A stretch of DNA of 64,000 nt from Anas platyrhynchos (lineage: Eukaryota; Chordata; Aves; Anseriformes; Anatidae): positions 25,417,001 to 25,481,000 of the forward strand of contig NC_092589.1 in assembly GCF_047663525.1 (NCBI RefSeq), written 5' to 3'. Made by a program: the position numbers and the translations under genes. Positions within the stretch are counted from its first letter, which is position 1; each line of letters begins with the position of its first letter. This document shows, piece after piece, positions 25,601-35,051 of this stretch. Under the pieces are notes generated by a model, which searched no databases, had not been told where the DNA came from, and was given only the letters and a program-made list of their open reading frames with translations.

Positions 25601-28600
25601 CAGGAAGCATCATTCAACAGCAGCCCTCACAGCTCCTGATACGAAGCAGGTTTACCTGAACGGCTCTCTCCACAGCATTAGAAAGCAGTGGCAGGTTTAT
25701 TAAAGCTTTGGCCTGGTTACAATACGAGCAGAGCCAAGACATCACGTGGGCTACCCCAATGCTCTGGTTATGGCTCCTCTCCCCCTCTTCCCAGTGCCAC
25801 AGCCACCAGTCTCACTACATTAACAAGGACAGTCACACAAAATGCTTCCGCTGAAGCAACCAGAGCATTTGCTACTCCTTTCTCTGGCTGCCAGCATCTC
25901 CGTTTCGTCAGCAAAACGTCCGCCGTGTCAGCTACGCTCGTCAGACATCTATATTTAACGTCCCCGTAATGCTTCACCTCGAGGCCCCAAATAGCTGCTG
26001 CTCTTCCTATTGCGAGCACCGGAAGAGCCAAGGGCCAGCACAGGAGCTGAACGTGGATGCGGAGCACCCCAGCCTCGTTATCAGGGTGGAAAGGGCAAGT
26101 TTCCTGATTTAGCACCGCATGGGGCCGGCACACCCTCGCCCGGCCCTGGCGCTCAGAAGTGGTGACACTGTGAACGTTGCAGGATCCACAAGAGCGCAGC
26201 AAGAAAATGGCAGTCAGCAGTCAGTTAGAGGGTTTTCAGACTCTTTCCCATCATGTTTTTGGCAAAGAAGGTGACCCACAGACCAGAGGACATGTGGTTG
26301 CCTCTGGCTTTCTTTGAAACGTGGTGAGACCCCACAAGATGCTTTGATTTTAACCTGCGGCTCCTTCTGCGCAGTGGTTACAGGCAAATCCTATTACAGA
26401 AGGATTTCCTCACGGCTCCCTTCCAGCTAACGCTGTCCTGATATTAGATCGGAGCTGCTGCTGTCTGGATAAAGACCAGCGAGGCTGGAGGCCCTGCGTC
26501 CCCGCTGGCACCTCACGCCAACCACAGGCCCGTGCTGCCCTCTGCGGGAGGCACGGCACACCATTCCCTGGCCAATTCCCCAACAGCCACACACATTTTT
26601 CAGCTGGCTGGTTGAATCAAGATTTCTCTCGAGGTTTTATCTGCTACACACAAGTCAACGGAAGGCAACAGCTATATGCAGAGGCAGGTGATGGGGTGTC
26701 CTGGGCTTTGTCCCGTTCTTGCAGGGGGACAGGCTGGTGGGAGAATTTCCACAGCTCAGTGGTGACACCCAGGGTTAAAATCAACTACTGACCTATTAAT
26801 ATTTAATCCTTGCACTACTTCTCAGCTTTGGAAGCATTCCCACCCAACAGACTGCCTTGCTGAAGAGCATACAGAAGGACACATTGTTCATTTAGTTTCA
26901 ATTAACTGGAAGACTAAGAAAAGGCAATGGAAACTAAATCATATGTCTGTCTGGAATGCATCTAATAAGATTTGCCACTTTCTAAGAAGCAGCCATTGGC
27001 CTATGACAAAGAAGCTTAGTGCACCAAAGTCTGTGACCCATCTTGTTAACAAAAAGGTCACAGATGCAGAGCTGAAGGAATCTAGAAAGTTGAGAAAACA
27101 AATGACAGACAAAAAGAAGCATCAATATGCTGGGGATATTTCCTCCCAGAAACTGCTGCAGAAGCTAAATTTAACAGACACCTTAAAATATCTAAGTACA
27201 ACATAATAGGTGATCACTTTACATGGATTCAGACCTTAAAAGTTGAAAGATTGGCAGTAAGCAGAAGATTCAAGATTGCTTCAGGTGGGCAGCAGGTGGA
27301 CACTAACCATTCCTCGCAAGATAACCAGAGTCAATATGCAAACTACTCTTAGTGTCAGTCTAGTTGAAGCAGCATCTGCACTTACATGGTTTTGTGCTAT
27401 TATATTTATTTACAACGGTTTAAAACTAAATATGAAGTCCTTGTAATATTAGTATATGAAAGTATAATATTCAACAGGTACCTTCTTTCCCAGGTACTTT
27501 CAGACATGAGAGAAGCTCTGTAACATCTAGCTAACACTGCCAGATGTCAGTCCATAACATGCTCCTTGTCTCTGGACTGCCCCACAAAACTGCTACACCA
27601 GGGTTCCAGCAAGTGCTGTGAGCACCAAGGGCTGGGGGTGAGCTTTTTGCATCTATAGCACCACATCACCTGTAGCTTGAAGAGTTGTTTTTATTGTTGA
27701 ATAAGAACAATTTTGAAGCAGAAGTCTGCATCCATGTAACACTATAGCAAGCCAGCCAGCTGTTTGATTTTAGTAGATGCCTGTTGTCATGGATGACCTC
27801 AGAAAGCTTACTGTACACAGCATTACTTTTTACAGGTTATTACCACAGATATCACTCTTACCTGGAGTGGTCTTTAAACTTGTCATATTGAACATGTAGA
27901 TACTGTCGTCAGTGCAGTTAGCAAAGAGATTAGCACCAGTGGAATCCAAAACTAGACTAGAATATCCTAAAGACAAGAAGAATTTAGAGAATTTATTTGT
28001 AAGAAGTAACTCCAAAAAATGGTTTGGACAGCAGGCATTCTCAAAGAAATTACAAGAGGGAAATTTGGAAAGGATGTTATTATGCAAGATAGATTATCAC
28101 TGGAAAATTTACTTGTTTGACAGGGCACTTGCTGTAGAAATAAAGTACCTAGAACAATATCTACATTTTCTCATGAGTATTCAGGGCATTATTGAGAGAG
28201 AATTCCCATCTTCAGAGCAGGCAAGCAATTTATCTGATAGCTTCAAATGGATAGCAGGAACACCCAATTGTAGAAACAAAATTTGAAAGTGAATAGAAGT
28301 CCTCATGCTTTGGTAGCTTAAGCCATCCTTTGATATGCTAGTGATTTAGCTTCAAGGAAGAGCTCTTCCTGCACACAAGTTATTTTATAACCAGCTCCTC
28401 AAAGACTTCCCTCATCCTTGGGACTTACACTGACCATTACGTGTACTAACACATCAGGACAGTTGACAAGTCATCAGGAATTACTGTGTTGCATCAGAGC
28501 ATCATAAGGTGCTAAGTATAGAGCAACATGAACAAAAACACTTATTTTTGATAAGAAACAGCCTCAATTATTGCTTGACTAAGGTTATGATGTTAAAAAA

Positions 28601-31600
28601 CAGCCCCTTCTGTTGTCTTTGAAAGATACAATGCAAATAGAGTTCAATATAGTTTCAACTCATGCATCAAAAGTGCTTGCTAAATTCCACCTACAGAGCT
28701 CTATTATTCCCTCATCTCCAGTTCTGAGAACACACTGCTGAAGCTCATGCAAATTTGTATCATTGGTGCAATGATACAAAAGTGGAGCACTTTCAGTTAT
28801 CAACTTGAAAATTTGGTATTGGTGATCAAAATATCCTGCTGAACTCAGTCTTAACAATATTTGTCTAAAAATAAAAGAGACAGCATTGTCAGTACTTCTT
28901 AAAATCACCTTGCAAATTTAGTAAATACCTTATCCAATAACTTACCCAGTTTGCGAGTACTGGTGCCAGGGTAGCAGAAAGACTTGAAAGGCACTGGATC
29001 CTGACGGTAAGCAGCATAGTTCTTGCGCAAGTCCCAAACTTTGATCACGCTGAAATATAAAAGCACAAATGTCTCTAACTTGTCAACAGTCAAAAACTTC
29101 TTTTGCAATGCAGTTAGAGTCTTCTATAAGCACAGCAAGACAGGTTGCTTATTGAGGAGTGCCCAGCAATAAGTAGAATAGCAGAGCAAAAACAGAGCAG
29201 AGATGTGCTGAAAGCGAAGCAATTATTCTGCCGGCTATGGATGAGGAAGCAGCATTGTCTTGTGTAACTAACACAACCTACAACGTGAGCTCACAAGTCA
29301 AGTTTCCTCAACTAATAAAAGGAAAGTACAAGGATGCCTTTATACTCGTGACAGTTATGATTTTAAAAATCAAGTCTTTTAAGGTTTTTCTTTCTCTTCA
29401 GGATCAAGCCTCTTGTTGAGCCATAGGCAAGTGAATATTATCTGTCTCAGAAAGGCTCTGGAGAATACGCCTCCACACGGTGCCTCCTAAAGAAGCAAGA
29501 CCTGAGTGTAATCTCCGTGATAATCAGTGAGATATTTTGCTTGCGCTCCAAGATGCTGCAACAAATCTGGCAGCTAGAAGAATGCATCCTTTATAACTCA
29601 AGGCAACATTTTCTCAAATGCCCACACATATCCAGGCACTGACCACCCACTCACATCCCAAAACAGCTCCCTATCTAACAATAGTCTGTTTACTTGTGGT
29701 CCTATAAGTCTATGAGATCAGAGATAAGAACTGTTCTCATTCTGCCCCAAAGCTAAAACACTAAAATGAACATTTACCACATATGCACAATTTGCCCCAG
29801 TGCTGCAATCTTGGGTAAGGAAGAAAAGCAGCATTCAGCTCTGGCGATGTAAGCTGGCAGCAAGCTCAGCTGACTATAACTAAAGGTAATTGTAGCTTTG
29901 TGGGCCGCTGTGTGATCTTAGGGGAAAAAAAATCTTCCGAACTTTTTGTGCCACTAAGAGCACACAGAATAGAATGGACAAGCAAGTATCCTTCTTCCTT
30001 ACCCATCAACAGCTCCTGCAGAGATAAGAGTATGTTCATCCTGAAGCAGCACCACAGTTACACTCTGTTGAAAATCCTTAAAAGAAAAAATAAAAAGGAA
30101 TTTTGTTTGCTACCAAGGTTAGCAAAAATCTTGCTGCTTTCAAGGCTAAGCGAACATGATTGAGGGCAACTCCTCTTAGCCAGACAATCTCATTCCTCTT
30201 GGCCATAGGCCAGCCTGGATTTTGCTCTAAAACTATCTTGAGCATCTTGGGCTCTCTCCTAACAGAATTAACTTTGTGCTTTCTAGCAAGCTGGTCCCTA
30301 CAGGCAGAACCCGGAATACCAGATGTCATTTCAAGACACAACAATCCTGTCAACGCTCCCCCACCCCATCAGTGAAATTGCCAGTGAGTTCTAAGTATTT
30401 GGACAGCTGCTTAGGATTACACCTTTCAGGTCAGAGATAAGATAACTGTCTTCATCAATGATAAGACCAGTTCTTAGTCTGGTGAGGCAGTCATTTATGT
30501 AGTCAGACTTAACGGGGGAAACAAAAAAAAATAAAATAAGAAAATTGAACCTTACCTATTCCCCTCCCCCACCAAAAAAAAAAAAGAATGCTGAAAAGAA
30601 TGATGGCCACTCCTTTCCTCTCTAGAAAGAGAAGTAATTTCACATAGTATTAATTTCACATAGTATTCACACAAAGATGGCTTTGATGGCACGTGGGTTG
30701 TTAGACAGATAAACAACGTCTAAATTTAGCCATATCAAGTGACCATGACACAAAAACCTGCTAAGATACTTTGGAGCATTTACCAAAAACAAGGCAAATA
30801 CTTCTCACCATTCAGAAGGACTTAGGGGCATTGTTTGATGAGAAGCTCAACACAAGCCAGCAATGTGTGCTTGTGGGTCTGGTGGGAGGTGTCCCTGCCC
30901 ATGGGAGGGGGGTTGGAATTAGGCGATCTTTAAGATCCCTTCCAACCCAAACCATTCTGTGATTGCTTAGGAAGTCTGCTGTGTATAACATCGTTCTCAG
31001 AACAGAGGCCCCCATTTCACTTGTCCACCAGATACCTACCACCAGGGGAGCAAGACCTCTTAGGTTCTGCCTCTTCTTCTTGAGCTTGGAAGGAGTCTGC
31101 TTATCAACCACGTTGTGTGCTCCACTGATTTGATTCACCTGCCTATAAAATCCATCTGAAAGAAATCAAAGACTAACTTCAGTTAGTTTCTATGTCTATA
31201 CAAATTTTGCTACCACTTTAATTAAACAAGCAGGACCTGGGAATAAATCCTAAAAAGTGGCCTAAAAACTAGCCTTTAAAATCAGTAATATATCCAAAAA
31301 CAGTAACTGTTAGTTACATACAATACTAATGAAAACATAGTAGGAAACAGGAGCATATACTGCAAAAAAATGCAGAGGTCAATGTAACACAGGCACTGAA
31401 GCCAGGACTGGTATGGGAAGGCTGCCCTCAGAAATCATTACCCCGCAGTCTGTTCTTCAGCAGGCCTCCTGACCTTGAATGTTCAGCTGACTTCATCCTG
31501 AGCAAAACTACACTTACAGGACCGCTTCCAGTGCTTTCTAGTTTATTTCCTGATTTTCTATTTAGCCTTTTGCCCTTTAGTTCTCACTTTATGAAAATTA

Positions 31601-34600
31601 TGCTGCTTTACTATGATAAAATTACTCCTCTCCTTTTCCCCTCACTATACCTTCCACTCCAGTCAGGTGCAGCCTCCCTTTTCCCCCTGTCACCAGGCTC
31701 AAGAACTAGGGAACCTGAGACAGATACAACAGCGAGATGTTCTGGCAGCACATGCCAAGAAACTGCTAATGACAGAGCAGTGAGCTGAAGAAAAGTATAA
31801 AGGTGTGACCTGGCAGGTAAGGAGAAGCTCTAAGAAGCAAGAAGAGAGGAGCAGAATCAGCTCAGCCTGCATTTAGGTGCACAATACATTCAGTTGCTCC
31901 TCAAACTCACAAGGTCCTCTGCTCTGCTCTTTCTGCCATCCTTCCTACTCTGGCAGGAGACTTCCCAGCTTTGTTTCATCCCTCTAGATGGCTCTGGCCA
32001 AATCCCTCTCAGCCAGCCCATTTTAGTGCTGATGTATTCTGATTATATGTACACAAGGATATGTTCTGTACCCTCTTATCTCTTTACTGAGGCATAGGGT
32101 ATTATCAGGACAGTGCGTAGATCAAGCTGCAAATCTGAGACAGAGTGGAACAACATATTAGACACAGAAGAAATACTTATTCCATCCTTTTAGTGTACTA
32201 AAGCAGTCCCGTATTATCCAATAATCTTCTCCCTCTTACTGACGTGTTGCCTACATTATAATTAAATGTAATTATTGAGCTAGCATTTTCAATAACTGGT
32301 TAGCACATGATACCGAGCTTTTCTGATACATATCTAAGGTTCAGTTACCTTTCTTGCTGCATCTGGTATCCCAAACCATGATGTTTCCATCTCTGCCTCC
32401 AGTACAGAAGACAGCTGAGAGAGAAATAGAGAGCTATTAGCTTCCAAATGTGATTATTTAACAACTTGAATGCCGTCTATGTGCCCCTAGCCCTAGAAAT
32501 AGGAAAACTCAGGTCATTCATCTGCTGTGCCTTTTGATTAGTTTCCTTTCTCTTCATGAGGTTTCCTTACTACTATTCTAGGAAAAAAAAAAAAAACTGC
32601 TTCTGAAGAATATTTCCATGCTTATGTATGTAAGTAAGGACCAAGTGACTTCAATATCATGTCTTGACATCACATCTAACTTGTCCAAGATCAGAAAAGG
32701 GCAGACAGTATCAGACCACCGTGAGGTTCCAAAAAGTTGCTTTTGCTTCACTGGCTAAGTCACTGTTCATCCTGCCCATGCTATTTGTCACTGTCAGGTT
32801 CCAAAACCCCTTTTTAGCCCCATAAGTATAGATGCACTAGGGGGAAAGAAGAAGGAAAAAATACAGCGAGGAATATCAACATTTACCTTTCTCAAACCTA
32901 GAGAAAGCAACTGACTTGAGGCTACACTGGTGACCTTTGCATATGCCAAGAAGCTCCCCAGCTCTCACATCCCACACCTTGGCTGTCTGGTCTCCTGAAG
33001 CAGTGACCTTCAGAGGAAAGAATAAAAAACTTTAGTCACTTTCTGCACGCAGTTGCCAAAGCATTAAGAATAAAGGTAGATAGAAAAAGACTTCTTACAA
33101 TCCTGTGTTCTCCTGGTACCCAGGCAAGGTCAAATACAGCATTTGAGTGAGCCTGCCATTCTAACAAGAGAACAAAAGCCAAGATTAGTTCAGTGCATTG
33201 CAGCACAATGATGTTTTGCAGACAGATAAAGAACATCAGACATCGAAATCAGAAATCTCATTATTTGTCAGCAGCTTGCCCTAGGTGTAAAAAACAACAC
33301 AGAACAATTCACCTATGCGTGCTTTTCAAAGAGCACACTCACACAGCTGCTTTCTAAACAGGATTCAGCAGTGTATACGAAAGGACACAAGTAATGCCCA
33401 CATTTGTGTTTAATCAACTTTCAAAAAGCTTGCTTGGACTCCAGCAAATCATATACTTGTCACATCAAATGAAGATCACATTCTGTTATGGAACTTACCT
33501 CTGAAGATCACTTTGCTGGTTGTTTGAGCTTCGGTATCATACAGTCTAACAAATCCTTCTTCATTTGCAACTGCCAATATATGCTCGAAGTTTGGGGCTG
33601 AAAAGAAGTTGAAGTTTATTTGTCTATTATTTGGCTGACTCAAAATTACTCCCCTTCCTTTGTGATGGGAGTACAAGCACCTCAAACAGGGCACACAACC
33701 CAAAGGACAACTGTAAGGATAAATAGTATTTACAGAACAATTTAGAACTTAAAAATGCAGGAATATTGCCATGCATTTCTTTCTGGATGTTCCATTCAAA
33801 AACTCTTCAAGTGGGAAATCACATGGCAAGGAGCAACTTCTATAGTAATAGATCTTTCACCAGTTATGATAGCTCCTTTCCTCCATCTTTATGGCCTGTC
33901 CTTCACAACATCCAGTACGTTCCTTGGATGTGGGTTGAAAAAGCAGCAAGCTGCCTTAGAGAAAGGCATAAGAACTAGAGTAGTACACATGGAAGATCTA
34001 AAGATCTTTGTCCTAAAGGTCTAGGAGCTTCCACATGTGCCAGTGGCGTACATCCACCCCTTTGATTTCTGCTTATTATTCTCCATCCCGTTACATCTTC
34101 TATATATTTTGAACAAAGCCTTATTTGTCAAATATTGCATCAAGAGGATGTACCTTGAAACAGACAAAGCCAAAACACAAACCCCATTGGAATAAATGCT
34201 TTTCAGTCATTTCTGTAAGGAGATGTTTCTGCTCGCACATCCAGGAGCACTGTGGAGCAGTACACACAGGATGCGGGTGCAAACACAGCTACACCCTCAC
34301 AGAAACACACAGCTCCAACGCCAAGCCTTGGAGCAGCACCGCTAAGCCCGGCATGCGGCAGATCCCACAGCCGAGAGCGGCCTCCCAGGAGGGAGCTGTA
34401 CCTGCAGAGAAGCGGCAGCCGAAGGGCGGGACCGGCATGCCGGTTTCCCCGTAGGAGAGGTGATCATCCTCCCGGCGGCACGCGTAGCTCTCGAGGAGAT
34501 GCTGGAGGGGAAGCGCCGAGGGCTGACCTGCAAACGAGACGGGCGGCCCCGTGACCACGCGGGGCACGGAGAACGCGGAGCAGGGGAAACGAGGGGGCAC

Positions 34601-34702
34601 GGCCCCGGGTCGGGGGGTTCAGGGTGCGGGGTCCCGGCGGTACTCACGGGGGGGCACGGCGGAGGTGGCGGCGGCGCGGCGGAGCAGCGCCCGGCACAGC
34701 AT
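12384..34702 (-). CDS. DTL: DTL (CDT2, denticleless homolog), substrate receptor of CRL4 E3 ubiquitin ligase; 15 coding exons, 726 aa
   Basis: Known role: DTL/CDT2 binds DDB1-CUL4 and targets PCNA-bound substrates (CDT1, p21, SET8) for ubiquitylation in S phase and after DNA damage; it acts in the nucleus. Seen here: joining 15 minus-strand exons (34648-34702, 34402-34527, 33499-33597, 33099-33160, 32887-33007, 32349-32414, 31040-31155, 30003-30076, 28946-29049, 27862-27966, 25318-25430, 20954-21043, 19013-19148, 14001-14845, 12384-12452) gives 2181 nt in one frame, with GT-AG at every intron. An N-terminal WD40 propeller covers roughly residues 45-390. WDxR (DDB1-box) motifs lie at 126-129, 169-172 and 245-248. 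A basic cluster KRAKRR is at 551-556 and a KEN motif at 656-658. The C-terminal PIP-type motif (I715, Y718, F719) is in the last exon. The long Ser/Pro-rich tail is mostly one 845-nt exon. The start is the ATG before LCRALLRR, which aligns with the human N-terminus. It is divergent from INTS7. Confidence 0.97.
12453..14000 (-). other. DTL: DTL intron 14
   Basis: Spliced between GTAAGT (14000) and TTTCTAG (12453). No repeat family or second gene recognised; the short open frames have no recognisable content. Confidence 0.9.
14001..14845 (-). CDS. DTL: DTL coding exon 14, large tail exon (residues 423-704)
   Basis: An 845-nt exon encoding the disordered Ser/Pro-rich regulatory tail. Blocks conserved with human are AACAPS..GDLPL, WVTRTPSSSPP (505-515), SPRKAL, KRRLD, SCVTELD, and KENSSPE..KNWL (KEN at 656-658). 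Many SP/TP dipeptides suggest kinase regulation. The site aligned with human Thr464 (here T465) is followed by Leu, not Pro. The acceptor is CTACCAG and the donor GTAAGT. Confidence 0.95.
16647..16675. repeat. A29 homopolymer in DTL intron 13
   Basis: 29 consecutive A. No retrotransposed sequence is recognisable just 5' of it, so it is reported as a simple repeat. Similar runs lie at 1376-1401 (A26), 20735-20757 (A23) and 57754-57773 (A20), and a T23 run at 60440-60462. Confidence 0.95.
18289..18416 (+). mobile_element. CR1 LINE 3' end in DTL intron 13 (antisense to DTL)
   Basis: It carries GACGTTTAGATG, GGATATGGTTTAGTGG, GGTTGGACTCGATGATCTTG and TCTCTTCCAACCTAG. It ends with an intact ATTCTGTGATTCTGTGATT tandem, the CR1 3' hallmark. 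It is strongly 5'-truncated. Confidence 0.92.
19013..19148 (-). CDS. DTL: DTL coding exon 13 (residues 378-422)
   Basis: It encodes IATCSDDNTVRIWRL, the last WD40 strand set, then a divergent linker and GWATQKK. The acceptor is TTGCAG and the donor GTAAGG. Confidence 0.96.
19149..20953 (-). other. DTL: DTL intron 12
   Basis: 1.8 kb, with an A23 run at 20735-20757. The donor at its 5' end is GTTTGT. Nothing else recognised. Confidence 0.9.
20954..21043 (-). CDS. DTL: DTL coding exon 12 (residues 348-377)
   Basis: A 90-nt exon encoding LVGHSQEVTSIAWCPSDFTK after a divergent VSEPSLPPRI. The acceptor is TTTACAG. The donor is AAG|GTTTGT, weaker than the gene's other donors. It is phase 0 at both ends, so skipping it would keep the frame but remove part of a WD blade. 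Confidence 0.95.
21044..25317 (-). other. DTL: DTL intron 11 (longest of the gene)
   Basis: 4.3 kb. It contains a CAAA-rich short tract near 21714-21740 and the 26-bp duplication at 22647-22698. It also has a moderately GC-rich patch at 22930-23210 with an 85-codon open frame on the plus strand, which I cannot assign to any gene. Confidence 0.9.
22647..22698. repeat. 26-bp tandem duplication in DTL intron 11
   Basis: Two copies of AGCAGAGGAAGAGAATAACT followed by CTTGCT, with a period of 26 bp, match exactly. Just upstream a short TAGTCAC repeat also occurs. Looks like a recent slippage or duplication event. Confidence 0.95.
25318..25430 (-). CDS. DTL: DTL coding exon 11 (residues 310-347)
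   Basis: It encodes VAVFSGHQNSSFYIKSSTSP, then DDQFLVSGSSDCNAYIWK. The acceptor is TCACAG and the donor GTGAGA. Confidence 0.97.
25431..27861 (-). other. DTL: DTL intron 10
   Basis: 2.4 kb. 25.5-26.7 kb is GC-richer than neighbouring introns. A Lys-rich 87-codon open frame sits on the opposite strand at 26943-27206; I do not recognise it. Confidence 0.9.
27862..27966 (-). CDS. DTL: DTL coding exon 10 (residues 275-309)
   Basis: It encodes GYSSLVLDSTGANLFANCTD, then DSIYMFNMTSLKTTP, a WD40 blade close to human. The acceptor is TCTTTAG and the donor GTAAGA. Confidence 0.97.
28946..29049 (-). CDS. DTL: DTL coding exon 9 (residues 240-274)
   Basis: It encodes GVIKVWDLRKNYAAYRQDP and then KSFCYPGTSTRKL. 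It carries the second conserved DDB1-box, WDLR, at residues 245-248. The acceptor is ATTTCAG and the donor GTAAGT. Confidence 0.97.
30003..30076 (-). CDS. DTL: DTL coding exon 8 (residues 216-239)
   Basis: It encodes DFQQSVTVVLLQDEHTLISA, then GAVD. The acceptor is TTTTAAG and the donor GTAAGG. The phase-2 end is completed by exon 9 to give GVIKVWDLR. Confidence 0.96.
30813..30964 (+). mobile_element. CR1 LINE fragment with internal deletion in DTL intron 7 (antisense to DTL)
   Basis: The 5' half (GACTTAGGGGCATTGTTTGA, AGCAATGTGTGCTTG) comes from the region upstream of the usual GAGACCCCACCTGGAG block. It jumps directly to GGTGGGAGGTGTCCCTGCCC and TTCCAACCCAAACCATTCTG. The middle few hundred bases of a CR1 3' end are missing. 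Confidence 0.88.
31040..31155 (-). CDS. DTL: DTL coding exon 7 (residues 177-215)
   Basis: It encodes DGFYRQVNQISGAHN, then DKQTPSKLKKKRQN and GLAPLV, a basic loop conserved in the family. The acceptor is CTTTCAG and the donor GTAGGT. Confidence 0.96.
32349..32414 (-). CDS. DTL: DTL coding exon 6 (residues 155-176)
   Basis: A 66-nt exon encoding AVFCTGGRDGNIMVWDTR and CSKK. It carries the conserved DDB1-binding WDTR motif at residues 169-172. The acceptor is TCTCAG and the donor GTAACT. Confidence 0.97.
32887..33007 (-). CDS. DTL: DTL coding exon 5 (residues 115-154)
   Basis: It encodes VTASGDQTAKVWDVRAGELL, then GICKGHQCSLKSVAFSRFEK. It contains W126-D127-V128-R129, a WDxR motif where human has WDVK. 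The acceptor is CTGAAG and the donor GTAAAT. Confidence 0.97.
33099..33160 (-). CDS. DTL: DTL coding exon 4 (residues 94-114)
   Basis: A 62-nt exon encoding EWQAHSNAVFDLAWVPGEHR. The acceptor is CTTGTTAG and the donor GTAAGA. The following intron 4 is only 91 bp. Confidence 0.97.
33499..33597 (-). CDS. DTL: DTL coding exon 3 (residues 61-93)
   Basis: It encodes APNFEHILAVANEEGFVRLY, the first WD40 blade, nearly identical to human. The acceptor is TTTTCAG and the donor GTAAGT. Confidence 0.97.
34402..34527 (-). CDS. DTL: DTL coding exon 2 (residues 19-60)
   Basis: It encodes the LPLQHLLESY and SYGETGMPVPPFGC segments, which match the human LQSLLTGY and SYGETGVPVPPFGC region. The acceptor is TTTGCAG before 34527 and the donor is GTACAG after 34402. 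Phase is 1 in and 1 out. Confidence 0.95.
34648..34702 (-). CDS. DTL: DTL coding exon 1 (residues 1-18)
   Basis: The start codon is complementary to 34700-34702. The exon encodes MLCRALLRR followed by an Ala-rich stretch and ends after one base of codon 19, at the donor GTGAGTA (34647-34641). It is very GC-rich, inside the CpG island. The N-terminus differs from human after the shared ML..LR pattern, which makes this the least conserved exon. Confidence 0.85.
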
Positions 34703-34957
34703 GGCCAAGACGCGCCCGAGCGCGCGGCCTCCCGCCAAGCGGCGCCGACTCCCGCCACCAAGCGCCGCGCCAAAACCGCCTCCGCCCCGCTCATTGGGCA
34801 GCGGCCGCGCGGGCGGGAACGCCCCTCCGCGCGCCGATTGGGCGGCGCGGGCTGGGAGGGCGCGCCCCGCGCGGGCCACACCCACCCGGCGCCCATTCAC
34901 TAAGGGGCCAGGTGGCGGGACAGGGAGGCCGGGCGCGCATGCGCGGTGCCGGCAGCG
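34703..34957. promoter_or_regulatory. Bidirectional DTL/INTS7 promoter
   Basis: Only 255 bp separate the two divergent start codons, all inside a CpG island. Visible motifs are an E2F consensus TTTGGCGC (minus strand, 34774-34767), a second E2F-like TTCCCGCC (minus strand, 34819-34812), two CCAAT boxes on the minus strand (ATTGG at 34793-34797 and 34837-34841), GC boxes next to them (GGGCGG at 34811 and 34840), and a perfect NRF1-type palindrome GCGCATGCGC at 34935-34944. There is no TATA box. E2F plus CCAAT fits the known S-phase regulation of DTL; the NRF1-type site close to the INTS7 ATG fits a housekeeping gene. Motif function is inferred. Confidence 0.85.
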
Positions 34958-35051
34958 ATGGCGGGCGGCGGGGGGAAGTCGTTCCTGGCCGAGGCGGGGT
35001 ACGGCGAGCAGGAGCTGGACGCCAACTCCGCCCTGATGGAGCTCGACAAGG
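34958..35051 (+). CDS. INTS7: INTS7 coding exon 1 (residues 1-31)
   Basis: It encodes MAGGGGKSFLAEAGYGEQEL, then DANSALMELDK. The context GCGATGGCGGG resembles a YY1-type ATGGCGG. The donor is GTGGGT. The following intron is only 77 bp. Confidence 0.97.
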
